Below are positions 50,701 to 61,584 of a stretch of 64,000 nucleotides of DNA, one piece after another. The notes under the pieces are model-generated. The model did not search any database, was not told where the DNA came from, and worked only from the letters and a program-made list of their open reading frames with translations. Each line of letters begins with the position of its first letter. Position 1 is the first letter of the stretch. Position numbers and translations under genes: made by a program. The stretch comes from Planctomycetota bacterium (lineage in GTDB: Bacteria; Planctomycetota; UBA8742; UBA2392): assembly GCA_016712285.1 (NCBI GenBank), contig JADJRK010000001.1, positions 1-64,000 on the forward strand, in the 5' to 3' direction.

Positions 50701-53700
50701 GTGCACTTCGACTAGCGTCCCGGCAATCCGCCTGGGTGGCAGCGGCACCGGCAGCGCCACTTACGCGCCGACCGTCGCCAACTTCAACTACTGGTTCGCC
50801 AGCACGCACTGCAACGTAACGACGCTTGCCACCTTTGCGTTATGGCAGGGCACGGGTCGTGACACAAACGGCTCGAATGCAGACCCGCAGCTGATCAGCT
50901 CCACGACACCATTTGATCTGCGACTGCTGCCGGGCTCGCCGTGCATTGACCCCACCGGCCAGACTTCGACAGCCACAATCGACATCTTCGGCACCACCCG
51001 CCCGCAAGGCACCACCGTGGACATCGGCGCCCACGAGTCAGACTACACGACCGGCCTGCTCATCGGTCAAAACAACGCGGGTCCGTCATCCGTAACCACG
51101 GCGCTTACCACCGACCAGTGGGTCGGCACATTCAGCGCGATGTCGGTGCTCTCGATTCAGCAGGTGAACAGCGTGACCTTCACGCACAGCGGCACCACCG
51201 GCAACGCCAGCTACAGCAACCTCAAGCTGTGGGTCGATGCCAATGCCAACAACCAGTTTGACGTAGCGGACGTGCAACTGGGCAGCACGGTGACAGGCCT
51301 GACCGGTTCCACCGTGACTTTCTCGGGCTCGCCCCTGGGTGCGTTCACGGCCCAGAACCAGGCACTCGTATTCTTCGTCACCGCCCAGATCGCGGCCAAC
51401 GCCACCCTGGGCACTGCGCAATTCCGGATTGTCGCGACCACCGACGTGACAGCCAACGCGGGCCCCGTGGACGGCAACTTCCCGGTGATCGGCAAGTCGA
51501 TCAACGTGGTCAATCCTGCTCCGACGGTTACGCCGGCGAGCGGATCAAATTTCACCGCCAGCCTGGTGTTGAACACCGAGATCGGCGTAGCACTTTCCAA
51601 TGCTGACCTGTCTGTGGTCGACACGAACGACCCCACGGTCGATATCACGATTGTCGCGGTTTCGGCGGCCCCCGGTGTCACGACGCCGTCCAATCAGGTC
51701 GGCGCCACCGTGCCCGGTACGGTGACATGGACCGGCACGCCATCCGCGCTTGGCTCATTCCAGTACACCGTCACTGTCGACGACGGCACGAACGCCCCTG
51801 CGTTCAACATCACGATCAACGTGACAAACCCGTCGCCAACCTTGTTCCCGTCAGGCACATCCAACTTCACGATCACGCGAGTCTACAACGCGCTTCAAGG
51901 CGTGACGCTTACGGCTGCTGACCTTGTGGCCAACGACGTCAACGACCCGAACGTGAGCATCACGATCACGGCCATCACCCCCGCGCCGGGCGTGACCCAG
52001 CCGTCAAACCAGGCCAGTGCGGCCGTTCCGGCAACTATCAGCTGGACTGGCGCACCGACGGCTGCGGGCAACTTTCAGTACTCGGTGGTCGTGAGCGACG
52101 GCAACACTTCACCGAACTTCACGGTCACGATTGCGGTGACCAACCCCGCACCGACGTTGGTGCCGGCGACACCCTCGGGGTTTAACGCCTCGCGCACTTA
52201 CAACGCATTGCAGGGTGTGGCGCTTGTGGATGCCGACCTCGTTGCGGATGACGCCAATGACCCCAACGTGAGCATCACCATCACGGCCGTCAGCGCGGCG
52301 CCGGGGGTTACCCAGCCCTCAAACCAAGCCAGCGCAGCTGTACCGGCTGGGCTCAGCTGGACGGGCGCGCCGACAGCCACCGGCAGCTTTACCTACACCG
52401 TGGTCGTGAATGACGGCACGAACTCGCCGAACTTCACGGTCACCATCAACGTCACCAATCCGGCCCCGACGCTTGTGCCGACCACAGGCTCAAACTTTAC
52501 GGCGGCACGTGTACTCACCGTCTTCAGGGGCAGCGCACTTTCTAATGCCACGCTTGATGCCAATGACGCCAACGACCCGACCGTAAACGTCACGATCACG
52601 GCAGTGTCCGCAGCACCCGGCGTAACCCAGCCCACGAACGTCGCGAATGGAAGTGTACCGGCCACGATCACCTGGACCGGCACGCCGACCGCCGTAGGCA
52701 ACTACAGTTACTCAGTACAAGTGTCTGACGGTGTGAACTCGCCGACGTTTGGCGTGACGATCACAGTGCAAGAGCCGCCAATGACTGGCACGTACTCGAT
52801 TGACCAGACCGCAACGACAGCCGACTTTACGTCGATTGGCCAGGCATTTGACACACTGGAAACCGCTGGCGTTGCCGGGGCAGTCATCCTGGAGATCACG
52901 GACAGCGCCACGTACACGGCAGACGTCTCCTATACTCTGGGCATCAATGCCAGCGGCACCGTGGTAGCGGTAAACGGCGTTTCGGCGACCAACACCATTA
53001 CGTTGCGCGCGGCAACCGGCCAGACGCCGAAGATCCAGGGCAACGCCACTGGCGCCAACCTGCAGTCACCGCTGACCGGTCGGGGCTGCCTGGGAATCAT
53101 GACTTCCTACGTCACGGTGGAAGGCATTGAGTGCTACGACGGCCCGAACTTTGGCATCCTGATCCAGGGCAACAGCACCACGCTGCGGCCGATCAACAAC
53201 ACGATCCGCAACTGCATCGTCCATGACATCCCGGACGGCCCCGGTATCGCGTTCATGGGCCAGAACTCGTCCTACTTCGAGAACGGGCTGATCGAGAACA
53301 ACTTTGTCTGGAATTGCTTCACCAACTCGGTGCCGGCGACCACGGTGCTGCTGACGAACACCTATGGCAGCATTACCTTGCGCAATGCCGCCAACGGTAC
53401 GGGCATCGTGCGTCATAACACCGTGCTGCACACGTCAACGTTCACCAACACCGGCGGCATCTACGCGTACTCGAGCAGCACTACTTACGCGATCAACAAC
53501 CTGAACAACAACATTGTCGTCTGCACCAGCAGCACCGTGCCTGCAATTTATCTTTCAAGCATCACCAGCGCGCCGACCATCGCCAACTGCGACCACAACT
53601 TCTGGTTTGCGACGGTGCAGTCCAACCAGGCGACGCTGGCTACGTTTGCAGCCTGGCAGGCAACCGGCCGAGATACCAACGGCTCGAATGCCGACCCCCA

Positions 53701-55591
53701 GCTCGCCAGCTCGACCGCGCCCTTTGACCTGCACCTGTCAGCCAGCTCGCCATGCATCGACCCTGCTGCGCAGACTTCGGGCGTCACCAGTGACATTGAT
53801 GGCGACACCCGTCCTATCGGTTCAGCGGTCGACATCGGCGCCGACGAAGCCGTTGTGCCGTTCATCGAACTGCTGCAGGGCACGACCCCCGTTGCCATGA
53901 ACTCGAACTTCCAGGCCGGCAACGTCGCAACCACCACCGGCACCAGCATCACCTTCACCATCCGCAACACCGGCGCCGACGACCTGCTTCTGACCGGCAC
54001 GCCGGAAGTGTCCGTCAGCCTGAACAACAACCTCGATGCCGCCAGCGGCGTGACCACGGCGCCGGCGACCACCACCATCAACCCCAACGGCACCACCACT
54101 TTCGTCATCTTCATTGACCCGACGCTCGACGTCGCGTTCGACATGACGATCTCGATCGATAACAACGACGCCGACCGCGACCCGTATGTCTTCGACATCC
54201 AGGGCACCGGCTTCACACCCAACGGCGAGGCGATGGCCAACACCACCGTCGGCTCAAACTTCACCGGCGGCACGAACGGGCCGTTCAGCATGAGCGTCAA
54301 CCCCGGCACCACGCTGGCCAACGCCGACCTCGAACTGACCGACCCCGAGTCGGACAACATCACCGTCACCAGCATCGTGGCTCCGGCCACGGTACCCGCA
54401 GGTATTGTGCCGCCGACGATTCCGGCAGCCGGACACCCGATCAGCCTGTCGTGGACCGGCACCGCAAACGCGGCGAATGATCCGGGCGACTACACCTGGC
54501 AGGTCACGTTCGAGGACGCCGTCAACCAGACGCCGGTCGTTGTTGACGTGACGATCACGATTATCGACATGGCGCCCACGCACGCGATTTCGGGCGCAAC
54601 CGGCGGCACTGGTGCCGTCGGCAACCCATACACTGCTACCTGGACTGAAACGATGGGGCCTGCGTCCGACATCGACCTCGCTAGCGTCTCGGACCCCAAC
54701 ACCAACCAGGTACTTAGCCTGGGCACGATTGTGCCTGGCGCGTCTAACCCGTCGGGCGGCAGCGGCTTCTCTATTACGCTTGCAGGCGGTTTGCTCAATG
54801 TCGCCCCGACGCTGGCTCTGGTTGCTTTGGACGTGGGCACATACACGTTCGATGTGCCGGTGACCGATGGCTTGAACACTGTGGATATTGCGATTTCGCT
54901 GACCGTGAATGCGGCACCGTCCATCACAACGCTTTCGCCACTGCTGGATGGTGAGCAGGGTGTTGCCTACACGGCCCTGCAATTCGCGGCGACCGGTGGC
55001 ACCGGCGCACTTGGTTACTCGATCACGGCTGGCACCTTGCCGCCGGGCATGGCGTTCAGCGCAACTGGGTTGTTCAACGGCACGCCGACGCAGCAGGGTG
55101 TGTACAACTTCACTGTCACGGTGACGGACACCTTGGGCGTGGCCGACGCTGACCCGTTCCAGATCACGATTGACCCGCCGGCCAACGGCAACCCGACCAT
55201 TACCCAGACAACGCTGGTCGGCGGTATCGTTGGCAACGTCTATGGCCCGGTGACCATCCAGGCCTCGGGCGGCACCCCGGGCTACACCTTCGCGATCGTG
55301 AACGGCACGCTGCCTCTGGGCCTCACCATGAGCACGGCTGGGGTGATCTCGGGTACCCCGACCGTTCAGGGAACAGCCATCTTCGACGTCCAGGTAACGG
55401 ACAGCGCGTTCGCGACCGACACCGACACGTTCCAGATCACGATTGGCGCCACGCCAAGCGGAGGTGGCGGCAGCGGCAGTGACGGTGGCGGTGGTGGTTG
55501 TGCTGGCGGACAGGGGCGTGCTCCCTGGATGCTGCTGGCTGGTGGTCTTGCGATACTGCTGATTGCAATTCGTCGGCGGCGACTCGCGTGA
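47741..55591 (+). CDS. Giant secreted surface protein with Ig-like repeats, beta-helices and C-terminal anchor
   Basis: 2,616 residues. Signal peptide (SILVALAMVVLAGTAAAQ, 1-25). Ig-like units of about 105 residues (pattern PTL-x-P-x(4)-F, A-D-L-x-x-x-D-x-N-D, PGVTxPSN, SWTGTPT-x-x-G-x-F-x-Y) occur twice at about 187-390 and four times at about 1259-1680. Two parallel beta-helix modules (about 732-1104 and 1680-2040) share GTYSI-x-x-T-x-x-DFTSIGxAFDxLE, YVTVEGxE and IVHDIPDGPGIA. A choice-of-anchor D-like domain (about 2040-2160) and two putative-Ig domains with LPPGMAFSATGLFNGTPTQQG follow. The C-terminus is a Gly-rich linker with Cys (GGGGGCAGG), one membrane helix (MLLAGGLAILLIAI) and RRRR, a Cys-containing sorting signal like MYXO-CTERM. 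Likely an adhesin or surface-layer protein. Confidence 0.85.
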   Translation: MNRFGFSSILVALAMVVLAGTAAAQIQLTTTFASNNGLATGGNMFNITTGSSGITITRFDCNVDATTGVDWQIYTRTGTFVGFETNAAAWTLHDTITNTTGAGLNNPTNVTFNTPLVLNASTTYGIYVSMTTTGAGINYTNVTTPTNYADSNITITVGSACGATQFSGLITGRGWNGTVYYNAGDPTLQPASGSTFSNALVLDAPVGVPLSAADLVADDSNTSNIDVTVTAVSAAPGVTAPSNAFGVAVPHGLSWTGTPTTTGSYSYTVQLSDGTASPSFNVVINVTDPGPTLTPTVSSNFNATLEYFAAPGIALASADLRVNDANSSTVSVTVTPTAPAPGVTAPSSSGPTVVPFNISWTGTPTTVGVYTYAISLSDGVNITNFNVTIDVSVPEMLIGQQTTMSNTIPFNQNSVRFQTAYTAAEVSMPAGTVISEIRVAGSILTPPQYNGLRCRIAHTNVAVAGLSTLFDSNYTGTLQTVFGPADYTPTTIAIGATSQWYVFPLTNPFVYNGTDGLLVDWSYDSKVGTGFTVGTAAPSGETVRGRVYATTGNSTTLSGTAATTLGNYGLHLLTYPANSVALAGAPSVGGLATPQSDLVMMDMRGVAIATARTLDSVTFTKSGTISDANVTLVRLLRDNNDDGVVDGGDTVLGSGTLTSGQITFAGSPVVNIPDTSANPAVRLLLAVNISTAQSAGTTLAFEITSASNVTFSGGTDTTNYPLQSGTFVQRMAGTYSINKTSGDYTDIGDAFDDLETFGVSGPVVLQITDSETYVATPEYSLGISSAQPLPAVTPVPGASSTNTITLRAASGQTPHIQGSSSGAVLMGSSSTAAQTGRGGLVINQSYVTVEGLEVFGGPHFGIMAQGNNTSPYFLNNTDITIRRCIVHDIPDGPGIAHMGMNSGWANNFLVEHNFVWNCLTMSIAATPALQTLTNGAITIRNTPAANGAIVRHNTIVHTSTDALTGGIYVYNSSGAQALAECTNNIVVCTSTSVPAIRLGGSGTGSATYAPTVANFNYWFASTHCNVTTLATFALWQGTGRDTNGSNADPQLISSTTPFDLRLLPGSPCIDPTGQTSTATIDIFGTTRPQGTTVDIGAHESDYTTGLLIGQNNAGPSSVTTALTTDQWVGTFSAMSVLSIQQVNSVTFTHSGTTGNASYSNLKLWVDANANNQFDVADVQLGSTVTGLTGSTVTFSGSPLGAFTAQNQALVFFVTAQIAANATLGTAQFRIVATTDVTANAGPVDGNFPVIGKSINVVNPAPTVTPASGSNFTASLVLNTEIGVALSNADLSVVDTNDPTVDITIVAVSAAPGVTTPSNQVGATVPGTVTWTGTPSALGSFQYTVTVDDGTNAPAFNITINVTNPSPTLFPSGTSNFTITRVYNALQGVTLTAADLVANDVNDPNVSITITAITPAPGVTQPSNQASAAVPATISWTGAPTAAGNFQYSVVVSDGNTSPNFTVTIAVTNPAPTLVPATPSGFNASRTYNALQGVALVDADLVADDANDPNVSITITAVSAAPGVTQPSNQASAAVPAGLSWTGAPTATGSFTYTVVVNDGTNSPNFTVTINVTNPAPTLVPTTGSNFTAARVLTVFRGSALSNATLDANDANDPTVNVTITAVSAAPGVTQPTNVANGSVPATITWTGTPTAVGNYSYSVQVSDGVNSPTFGVTITVQEPPMTGTYSIDQTATTADFTSIGQAFDTLETAGVAGAVILEITDSATYTADVSYTLGINASGTVVAVNGVSATNTITLRAATGQTPKIQGNATGANLQSPLTGRGCLGIMTSYVTVEGIECYDGPNFGILIQGNSTTLRPINNTIRNCIVHDIPDGPGIAFMGQNSSYFENGLIENNFVWNCFTNSVPATTVLLTNTYGSITLRNAANGTGIVRHNTVLHTSTFTNTGGIYAYSSSTTYAINNLNNNIVVCTSSTVPAIYLSSITSAPTIANCDHNFWFATVQSNQATLATFAAWQATGRDTNGSNADPQLASSTAPFDLHLSASSPCIDPAAQTSGVTSDIDGDTRPIGSAVDIGADEAVVPFIELLQGTTPVAMNSNFQAGNVATTTGTSITFTIRNTGADDLLLTGTPEVSVSLNNNLDAASGVTTAPATTTINPNGTTTFVIFIDPTLDVAFDMTISIDNNDADRDPYVFDIQGTGFTPNGEAMANTTVGSNFTGGTNGPFSMSVNPGTTLANADLELTDPESDNITVTSIVAPATVPAGIVPPTIPAAGHPISLSWTGTANAANDPGDYTWQVTFEDAVNQTPVVVDVTITIIDMAPTHAISGATGGTGAVGNPYTATWTETMGPASDIDLASVSDPNTNQVLSLGTIVPGASNPSGGSGFSITLAGGLLNVAPTLALVALDVGTYTFDVPVTDGLNTVDIAISLTVNAAPSITTLSPLLDGEQGVAYTALQFAATGGTGALGYSITAGTLPPGMAFSATGLFNGTPTQQGVYNFTVTVTDTLGVADADPFQITIDPPANGNPTITQTTLVGGIVGNVYGPVTIQASGGTPGYTFAIVNGTLPLGLTMSTAGVISGTPTVQGTAIFDVQVTDSAFATDTDTFQITIGATPSGGGGSGSDGGGGGCAGGQGRAPWMLLAGGLAILLIAIRRRRLA
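51515..52775 (+). repeat. Four tandem ~310-bp repeats encoding Ig-like units
   Basis: Units begin near 51515, 51835, 52140 and 52455, each encoding NPxPTL and ending in VTxNVT. Units 2 and 3 are the closest, suggesting recent duplication; a related pair lies at about 48298-48915. Confidence 0.8.
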
Positions 55592-55622
55592 CTGACCCCA
55601 TGTGGTAGCCGCAAACGAAAAG

Positions 55623-55644
55623 GGGGAGGCCGAAAGGCCTCCCC
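55623..55644. terminator. Bidirectional intrinsic terminator
   Basis: GGGGAGGCC (55623-55631), loop GAAA, GGCCTCCCC (55636-55644), followed by TGAGTTTT on the plus strand and preceded by AAAA-rich sequence (a T tract on the minus strand). It lies between two convergent genes. Confidence 0.85.
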
Positions 55645-55663
55645 TGAGTTTTCCACCGCGCGA

Positions 55664-57025
55664 TCAGGTTGACTTCCAGTACTTGATCCAGGACTGCTCG
55701 TACTTGTCCAGCTTGTCATCCGGGAAGATCTCGGCGACAGCTTCGTCTACGTTGCGGCCCTTCACCAGCTCAAAGAACAGCTTGCTGTAGTCCTTGGTGA
55801 ACGCCGCGTCGTTGCCCTTCAGCGCAAAGTACGCGACGCTCCAGGCTTGCGCATAGTGCACGTTGACGTCGCCGCCGTGCCAGTCGCGGCTGGTGTACTT
55901 GAAGAACTTTCGAAACGGGATGTGGGCGCCGGCCAGAATCGTTGCCCGGTTGCGCTCATAGCGCGTGTACGTGTCGCCGCGCACGCGAATCAGCAGGCCC
56001 AGCTCAATCTTGGCGCCCTTTTCTTTCACGCTCGCGTGGCCCAGGAATTCGGCCAGGCCCTCGTCCATCCAGATCGGCGTCTGCTCGGTCAGCATGTCAA
56101 AGAATTGGTGCCAGCCCTCGTGAAAAAAGGTGTCCACAGTGTCCACAGCCAGCCCGCAGACCTTGCTGGCGGCGCCCGGTTGGCTGTAGAGCTGCAGGTA
56201 CTTCAGGTTCGGGTCGTAGAATCCGAGCGTGTTTTCCGTGTCGCCATCGCCGCCGCAAGCCGCCGCAAACGAGTGAAAGTCGCCGTCGTTCATGAAAAAG
56301 AACACCTTGAAGACCTTGCCCTTGGGCAGGTTGCCAGACTTGGTGCCTGTGAAACGCATGTACTCGTCGCGGGCGAGCTCGGCGAGGTTTGACAGCGAGA
56401 CCAGGTCGTTGTTGGGCTTGAGCAGCGACTCAATCTTGCGTGCGTCTTTCTTGGGGTCCAGCTTGGCCAACTGCTCTTCGAGAGCGTCCATTTCTGCTTC
56501 AGTAACGCCTACGTCGCTGACCACAAGATAGTTGCCCTTCTTGCTGCGGCACTCCAACTTCGGCCACGCGTTGGGCCAGCGCGCCTTGAATGGCCCGTCA
56601 ATCACCGATTTCAGGTTTTCGGCCCGGTCGGCGTAGTCCTCGCTGATGGCCTTATCAAGCTCGGGCCGCGCTTCGTCCCAGCGCCCGAATTCATGCAGCA
56701 GCCGGCACCACGAAAACCGGAACCAGCAGTCCGGCTGAATCTCGACCGCCTTGGCGTAGTGCTCCAGCGCTTCTTTGTCTTTGCGCAGGTCGCGGTAACA
56801 GTGGCCCGTGTTTCCCCACCAAAGCCACTCATCCTCGGCGTCGAGCGTGCCTTTGGCGGCAAGCATGACGTCCAGCGCTTCTTGCGGCTTGCCGTCACTT
56901 ATCAGCTTCAGGGCATGGTTGCAGGCCTTGATGCCGCGCAGGGTCGGTTTGTCCTGGGCGATGGTCGGCTGATGTAAAGCCGCGAAAAGCAGCAGAATCA
57001 GTGTTGAAGCAGCCAGTGCGCGCAT
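55664..57025 (-). CDS. Secreted TPR protein with a zincin metallopeptidase domain
   Basis: ATG 57025, with GGAG upstream, gives 453 residues with a signal peptide (LAASTLILLLFAALHQPTIAQ, 1-24). Two to three TPRs cover about 30-140 (DEWLWWGNTGHCYRDLRKDKEALEHYAKAVEIQPD). The second half is a gluzincin-like domain: FFHEGWHQFFDM supplies the H-E-x-x-H site and IWMDEGLAEFLGH, about 18 residues later, the third ligand Glu. This fits the peptidase MA/DUF1570 family of Planctomycetota-type proteins. Substrate unknown; the signal peptide places it outside the cytoplasm. Convergent with the giant surface gene. Confidence 0.75.
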   Translation of the reverse strand: MRALAASTLILLLFAALHQPTIAQDKPTLRGIKACNHALKLISDGKPQEALDVMLAAKGTLDAEDEWLWWGNTGHCYRDLRKDKEALEHYAKAVEIQPDCWFRFSWCRLLHEFGRWDEARPELDKAISEDYADRAENLKSVIDGPFKARWPNAWPKLECRSKKGNYLVVSDVGVTEAEMDALEEQLAKLDPKKDARKIESLLKPNNDLVSLSNLAELARDEYMRFTGTKSGNLPKGKVFKVFFFMNDGDFHSFAAACGGDGDTENTLGFYDPNLKYLQLYSQPGAASKVCGLAVDTVDTFFHEGWHQFFDMLTEQTPIWMDEGLAEFLGHASVKEKGAKIELGLLIRVRGDTYTRYERNRATILAGAHIPFRKFFKYTSRDWHGGDVNVHYAQAWSVAYFALKGNDAAFTKDYSKLFFELVKGRNVDEAVAEIFPDDKLDKYEQSWIKYWKST

Positions 57026-57211
57026 TGGTTTCTCCGATGGCAAGAAATCACAGGATGGCGTCAAAGCTGAGTAACGGCCATTATTGACCGCCGGTTTGAT
57101 TGTAAGGAAGTAAGCCCGGCAAACTAAGCCAAAACGGCAGCGCCCCATGGAGTGAAGCCTGTGGGCGCTTGTTCTGCGCCGTTTTGGCAGGAATATGCGG
57201 AGTACGGGCCC

Positions 57212-57228
57212 TTGGCACGGTCGTTGCA
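57212..57228 (+). promoter_or_regulatory. Sigma-54-type promoter of clpB
   Basis: TTGGCACGGTCGTTGCA matches the consensus TGGCACGNNNNTTGCW completely, with GG (57214-57215) and GC (57226-57227) 10 nt apart. It lies about 130 bp upstream of the clpB start. Heat-shock sigma-32-type or CIRCE sequences were not seen there. Confidence 0.7.
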
Positions 57229-57359
57229 ATACTCTGGTTGAAGGCTTGCGCCGGGGGCGTCTGGCAAGCGGTTCGGGCTTGTGCCCCCCTGCCCCGCCGC
57301 CCAGGCTGGGCGCCTCCCGTGCAGGCCTTCAGGCGAAGCACTCTACGGAAAGGCCTGCC

Positions 57360-59942
<2,583 letters not shown>

Positions 59943-60018
59943 TCGCATCTCGTTAGCACAGCCGCTTGTGGTGTCCTTGTATGCAAAGAGTTTCGGCTTC
60001 CCGCCAAGGCCGCAGTTC

Positions 60019-60110
60019 AGCCGCGAAGCGGCGTCTCACTGGTTTGCCCCCGGCGCAGCGCAGCGGAGCCGGGGGTTCCATAGGCCCCCACCCCGAGCCG
60101 CGAAGCGGCG
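60019..60110. repeat. REP-like palindromes, left of the transposase
   Basis: AGCCGCGAAGCGGCG occurs at 60019-60033 and again at about 60095-60109. Between them, CCCCCGGC and GCCGGGGG form a hairpin around GCAGCGCAGCGGA (60047-60075). The set is repeated in reverse order on the other side of the transposase gene (60638-60695). Confidence 0.7.
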
Positions 60111-60115
60111 CCTCT

Positions 60116-60563
60116 TCACTCAAGCAAGGCGCGTTCGTCGAATTGCATGCCGTGGTTGGCCACCAGCTTTCGTAGTTCTTCCTCGAAGGTCTGGCGAGCG
60201 TGGTGTGTTTCCTGGTTGTCGATGTACGTCTGCACTTCCGCCAACTTTGAGGGGCTGATGCTGAACGCCCCATAGCCACGCTGCCACGAAAAAGCGGCGT
60301 CAAACTTCCTGCGATACCAGCGTGACGAGTTGGCTTTTAACTTGGTCAGGTACTCGGCGGTGCTCAACGAAGCGGGCAGGTCCACCGCGAGGTGCACGTG
60401 GTCTTCGATACCGTTCAGGGCCAGTACAGCCACGCCAAGATCGTCCGAGACTGTGCGCAGGTAACCAAACAGGCGCGGTTTTTTGGTCGGGTACGATCAA
60501 CGGGCGGCGCAGTTTTGTGCTGAAGACGATGTGCGACAGCTGTCGTGTGAACGTGTGTGTCAT
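60116..60563 (-). pseudogene. REP-associated tyrosine transposase (IS200/Y1 family) split by a frameshift
   Basis: The N-terminal part (60563 onward; MTHTFTRQLSHIVFSTKLRRPLIVPDQK) and the C-terminal part (VAVLALNGIEDHVHLAVDLP, then WQRGYGAFSISPSKLAEVQTYIDNQETHH) lie in different frames. The shift sits at six A residues (T6 at 60479-60484): with five A the reading continues as DQKPRLFGYLRTV. The HUH metal motif (H-V-H) and the catalytic Tyr in VQTYIDNQ are both intact. A6 is a slippery run, so production by slippage is possible; otherwise this is a pseudogene. Small size (about 149 residues) and the flanking palindromes identify it as a RAYT. Confidence 0.8.
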
Positions 60564-60967
60564 GGCGCCAGTTTATTGGGCTGTACTGTCGCGGGAAAGA
60601 GCCGCTGCTTCGCAGCTCGCACTTGCTGGTTGGTGCGACCCCCGGCTTCGCTTCGCTGCGCCGGGGGCTAACCCGAGAAGCGCCGCTTCGCGGCTATGAT
60701 GATTGGCCGATGCGACCCACTGACATCACCGAGTTGCCAGGACGCGCTGGCAGTCCAGTTCCACGTAAACTGGTTCACCTGAACTTTGCGCGGTTGGCGT
60801 GAGGGGTTCCCTGCTTCTGTGGTACACTGCCTTCGCTAACTCACTGGTCGTTCGACCACGCTCGTGTTCTTTCCTACAACTGTCCGCCACCTTGGTGTGC
60901 AGCGTTCTCGGCTTCCCTGACGTCGGTCCGGGCGAAGCCGCATTCCGCATCCGGCAGGAGTTGCTCC
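60564..60967. repeat. Right REP-like palindromes and otherwise empty spacer
   Basis: CCCCCGGC ... GCCGGGGG (about 60639-60667) and CGCCGCTTCGCGGCT (60681-60695) mirror the left set. From 60700 to 60967 no gene is supported. AGGAGTTGCTCC, just before 60968, includes the ribosome site of the next gene. Confidence 0.6.
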
Positions 60968-61186
60968 ATGTCCAAATACAGCGTCACCAACCTCAGTTTC
61001 GAAACACCCAAGGCTGAGCAGATGAAGCTTGAAACCGCTCTAAAGCGCATCCAAGGCGTGCGCAGCGTGCTGATTTCACTGGCCCGCAAAGAGTTTTCGC
61101 TTACCTGCACGGGCATGGAGCCCAACATCCACGTGCTCAAAGAAGCCTGCAGCGGCGCAGGCTTTCAGCTTTCGCGAAAGATCTAG
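60968..61186 (+). CDS. HMA-fold small protein lacking the metal-binding CxxC (first of a pair)
   Basis: 72 residues with AGGAG at 60957-60961. YSVTNLSFETPKAEQMKLETALKRIQGVRSVLISLARKEFSLTCTGMEPNIHVLKEACSGAGFQL follows the beta-alpha-beta-beta-alpha-beta pattern of heavy-metal-associated domains, with I-x-GV-x-S-V at the usual position, but the M-x-C-x-x-C loop is replaced by SFETPKAEQ. It therefore probably does not bind copper in the usual way. A paralogue follows at 61319. Cytoplasmic; function unknown. Confidence 0.65.
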   Translation: MSKYSVTNLSFETPKAEQMKLETALKRIQGVRSVLISLARKEFSLTCTGMEPNIHVLKEACSGAGFQLSRKI

Positions 61187-61318
61187 CCGGAATCGCGGGT
61201 TCCAGCGCGGCGCGCAATGGCAGCGCGGGCTGTTCTGCTGTAAGATACGGGCTGCCGTAGCCTGGTGATGCAGGGGCGTCCAAGCCTCCGTCACCACTCC
61301 CGGCGCCGGAGTATCCCC

Positions 61319-61537
61319 GTGATTCGATACGTTGTTTCAAACCTGGGCGCGCAGACGTCGCAGTCAGAGCAGGACAAGCTTGTCGCCGCTGTCAGCCAGT
61401 TGAAGGGCGTGAAAGACGTTGCCCTCTCGCTTCCGCGCAAGGAAGTCACCTTTTCGATCAACGGTCCTGAACCCAAGGCAACGCTGCTTGAAAAGGCGTG
61501 CGCCAGTGCCGGCTTCACGCTTGGCGCCCGCATGTAG
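61319..61537 (+). CDS. HMA-fold small protein lacking CxxC (second of a pair)
   Basis: GTG 61319 is preferred to ATG 61265: GGAG at 61308-61311 is well spaced, and the resulting 72-residue product aligns end to end with the neighbour at 60968. Shared pattern: Y-x-V-x-N-L, Q/K-GV-x-x-V-x-x-SL-x-RKE, K-A-x-L-x-EA/KACxxAGF. The metal loop is again absent (LGAQTSQSEQ). Tandem duplication with divergence is evident. Confidence 0.65.
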   Translation: MIRYVVSNLGAQTSQSEQDKLVAAVSQLKGVKDVALSLPRKEVTFSINGPEPKATLLEKACASAGFTLGARM

Positions 61538-61584
61538 CAGCCGGCGCGGCTTGTGCCGCGTGCGGCTGTGAATATCCTGCACCC

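Noticed and set aside
49289..50809. Several minus-strand frames opposite the giant surface gene
   Set aside because: Shadow frames without ribosome sites; the plus-strand frame has a signal peptide, domains and anchor.
51515..52775. Regular ~310-bp repeats considered as a possible array element
   Set aside because: They are in-frame Ig-like protein repeats inside one gene, with no short identical repeats or unique spacers, so not a CRISPR.
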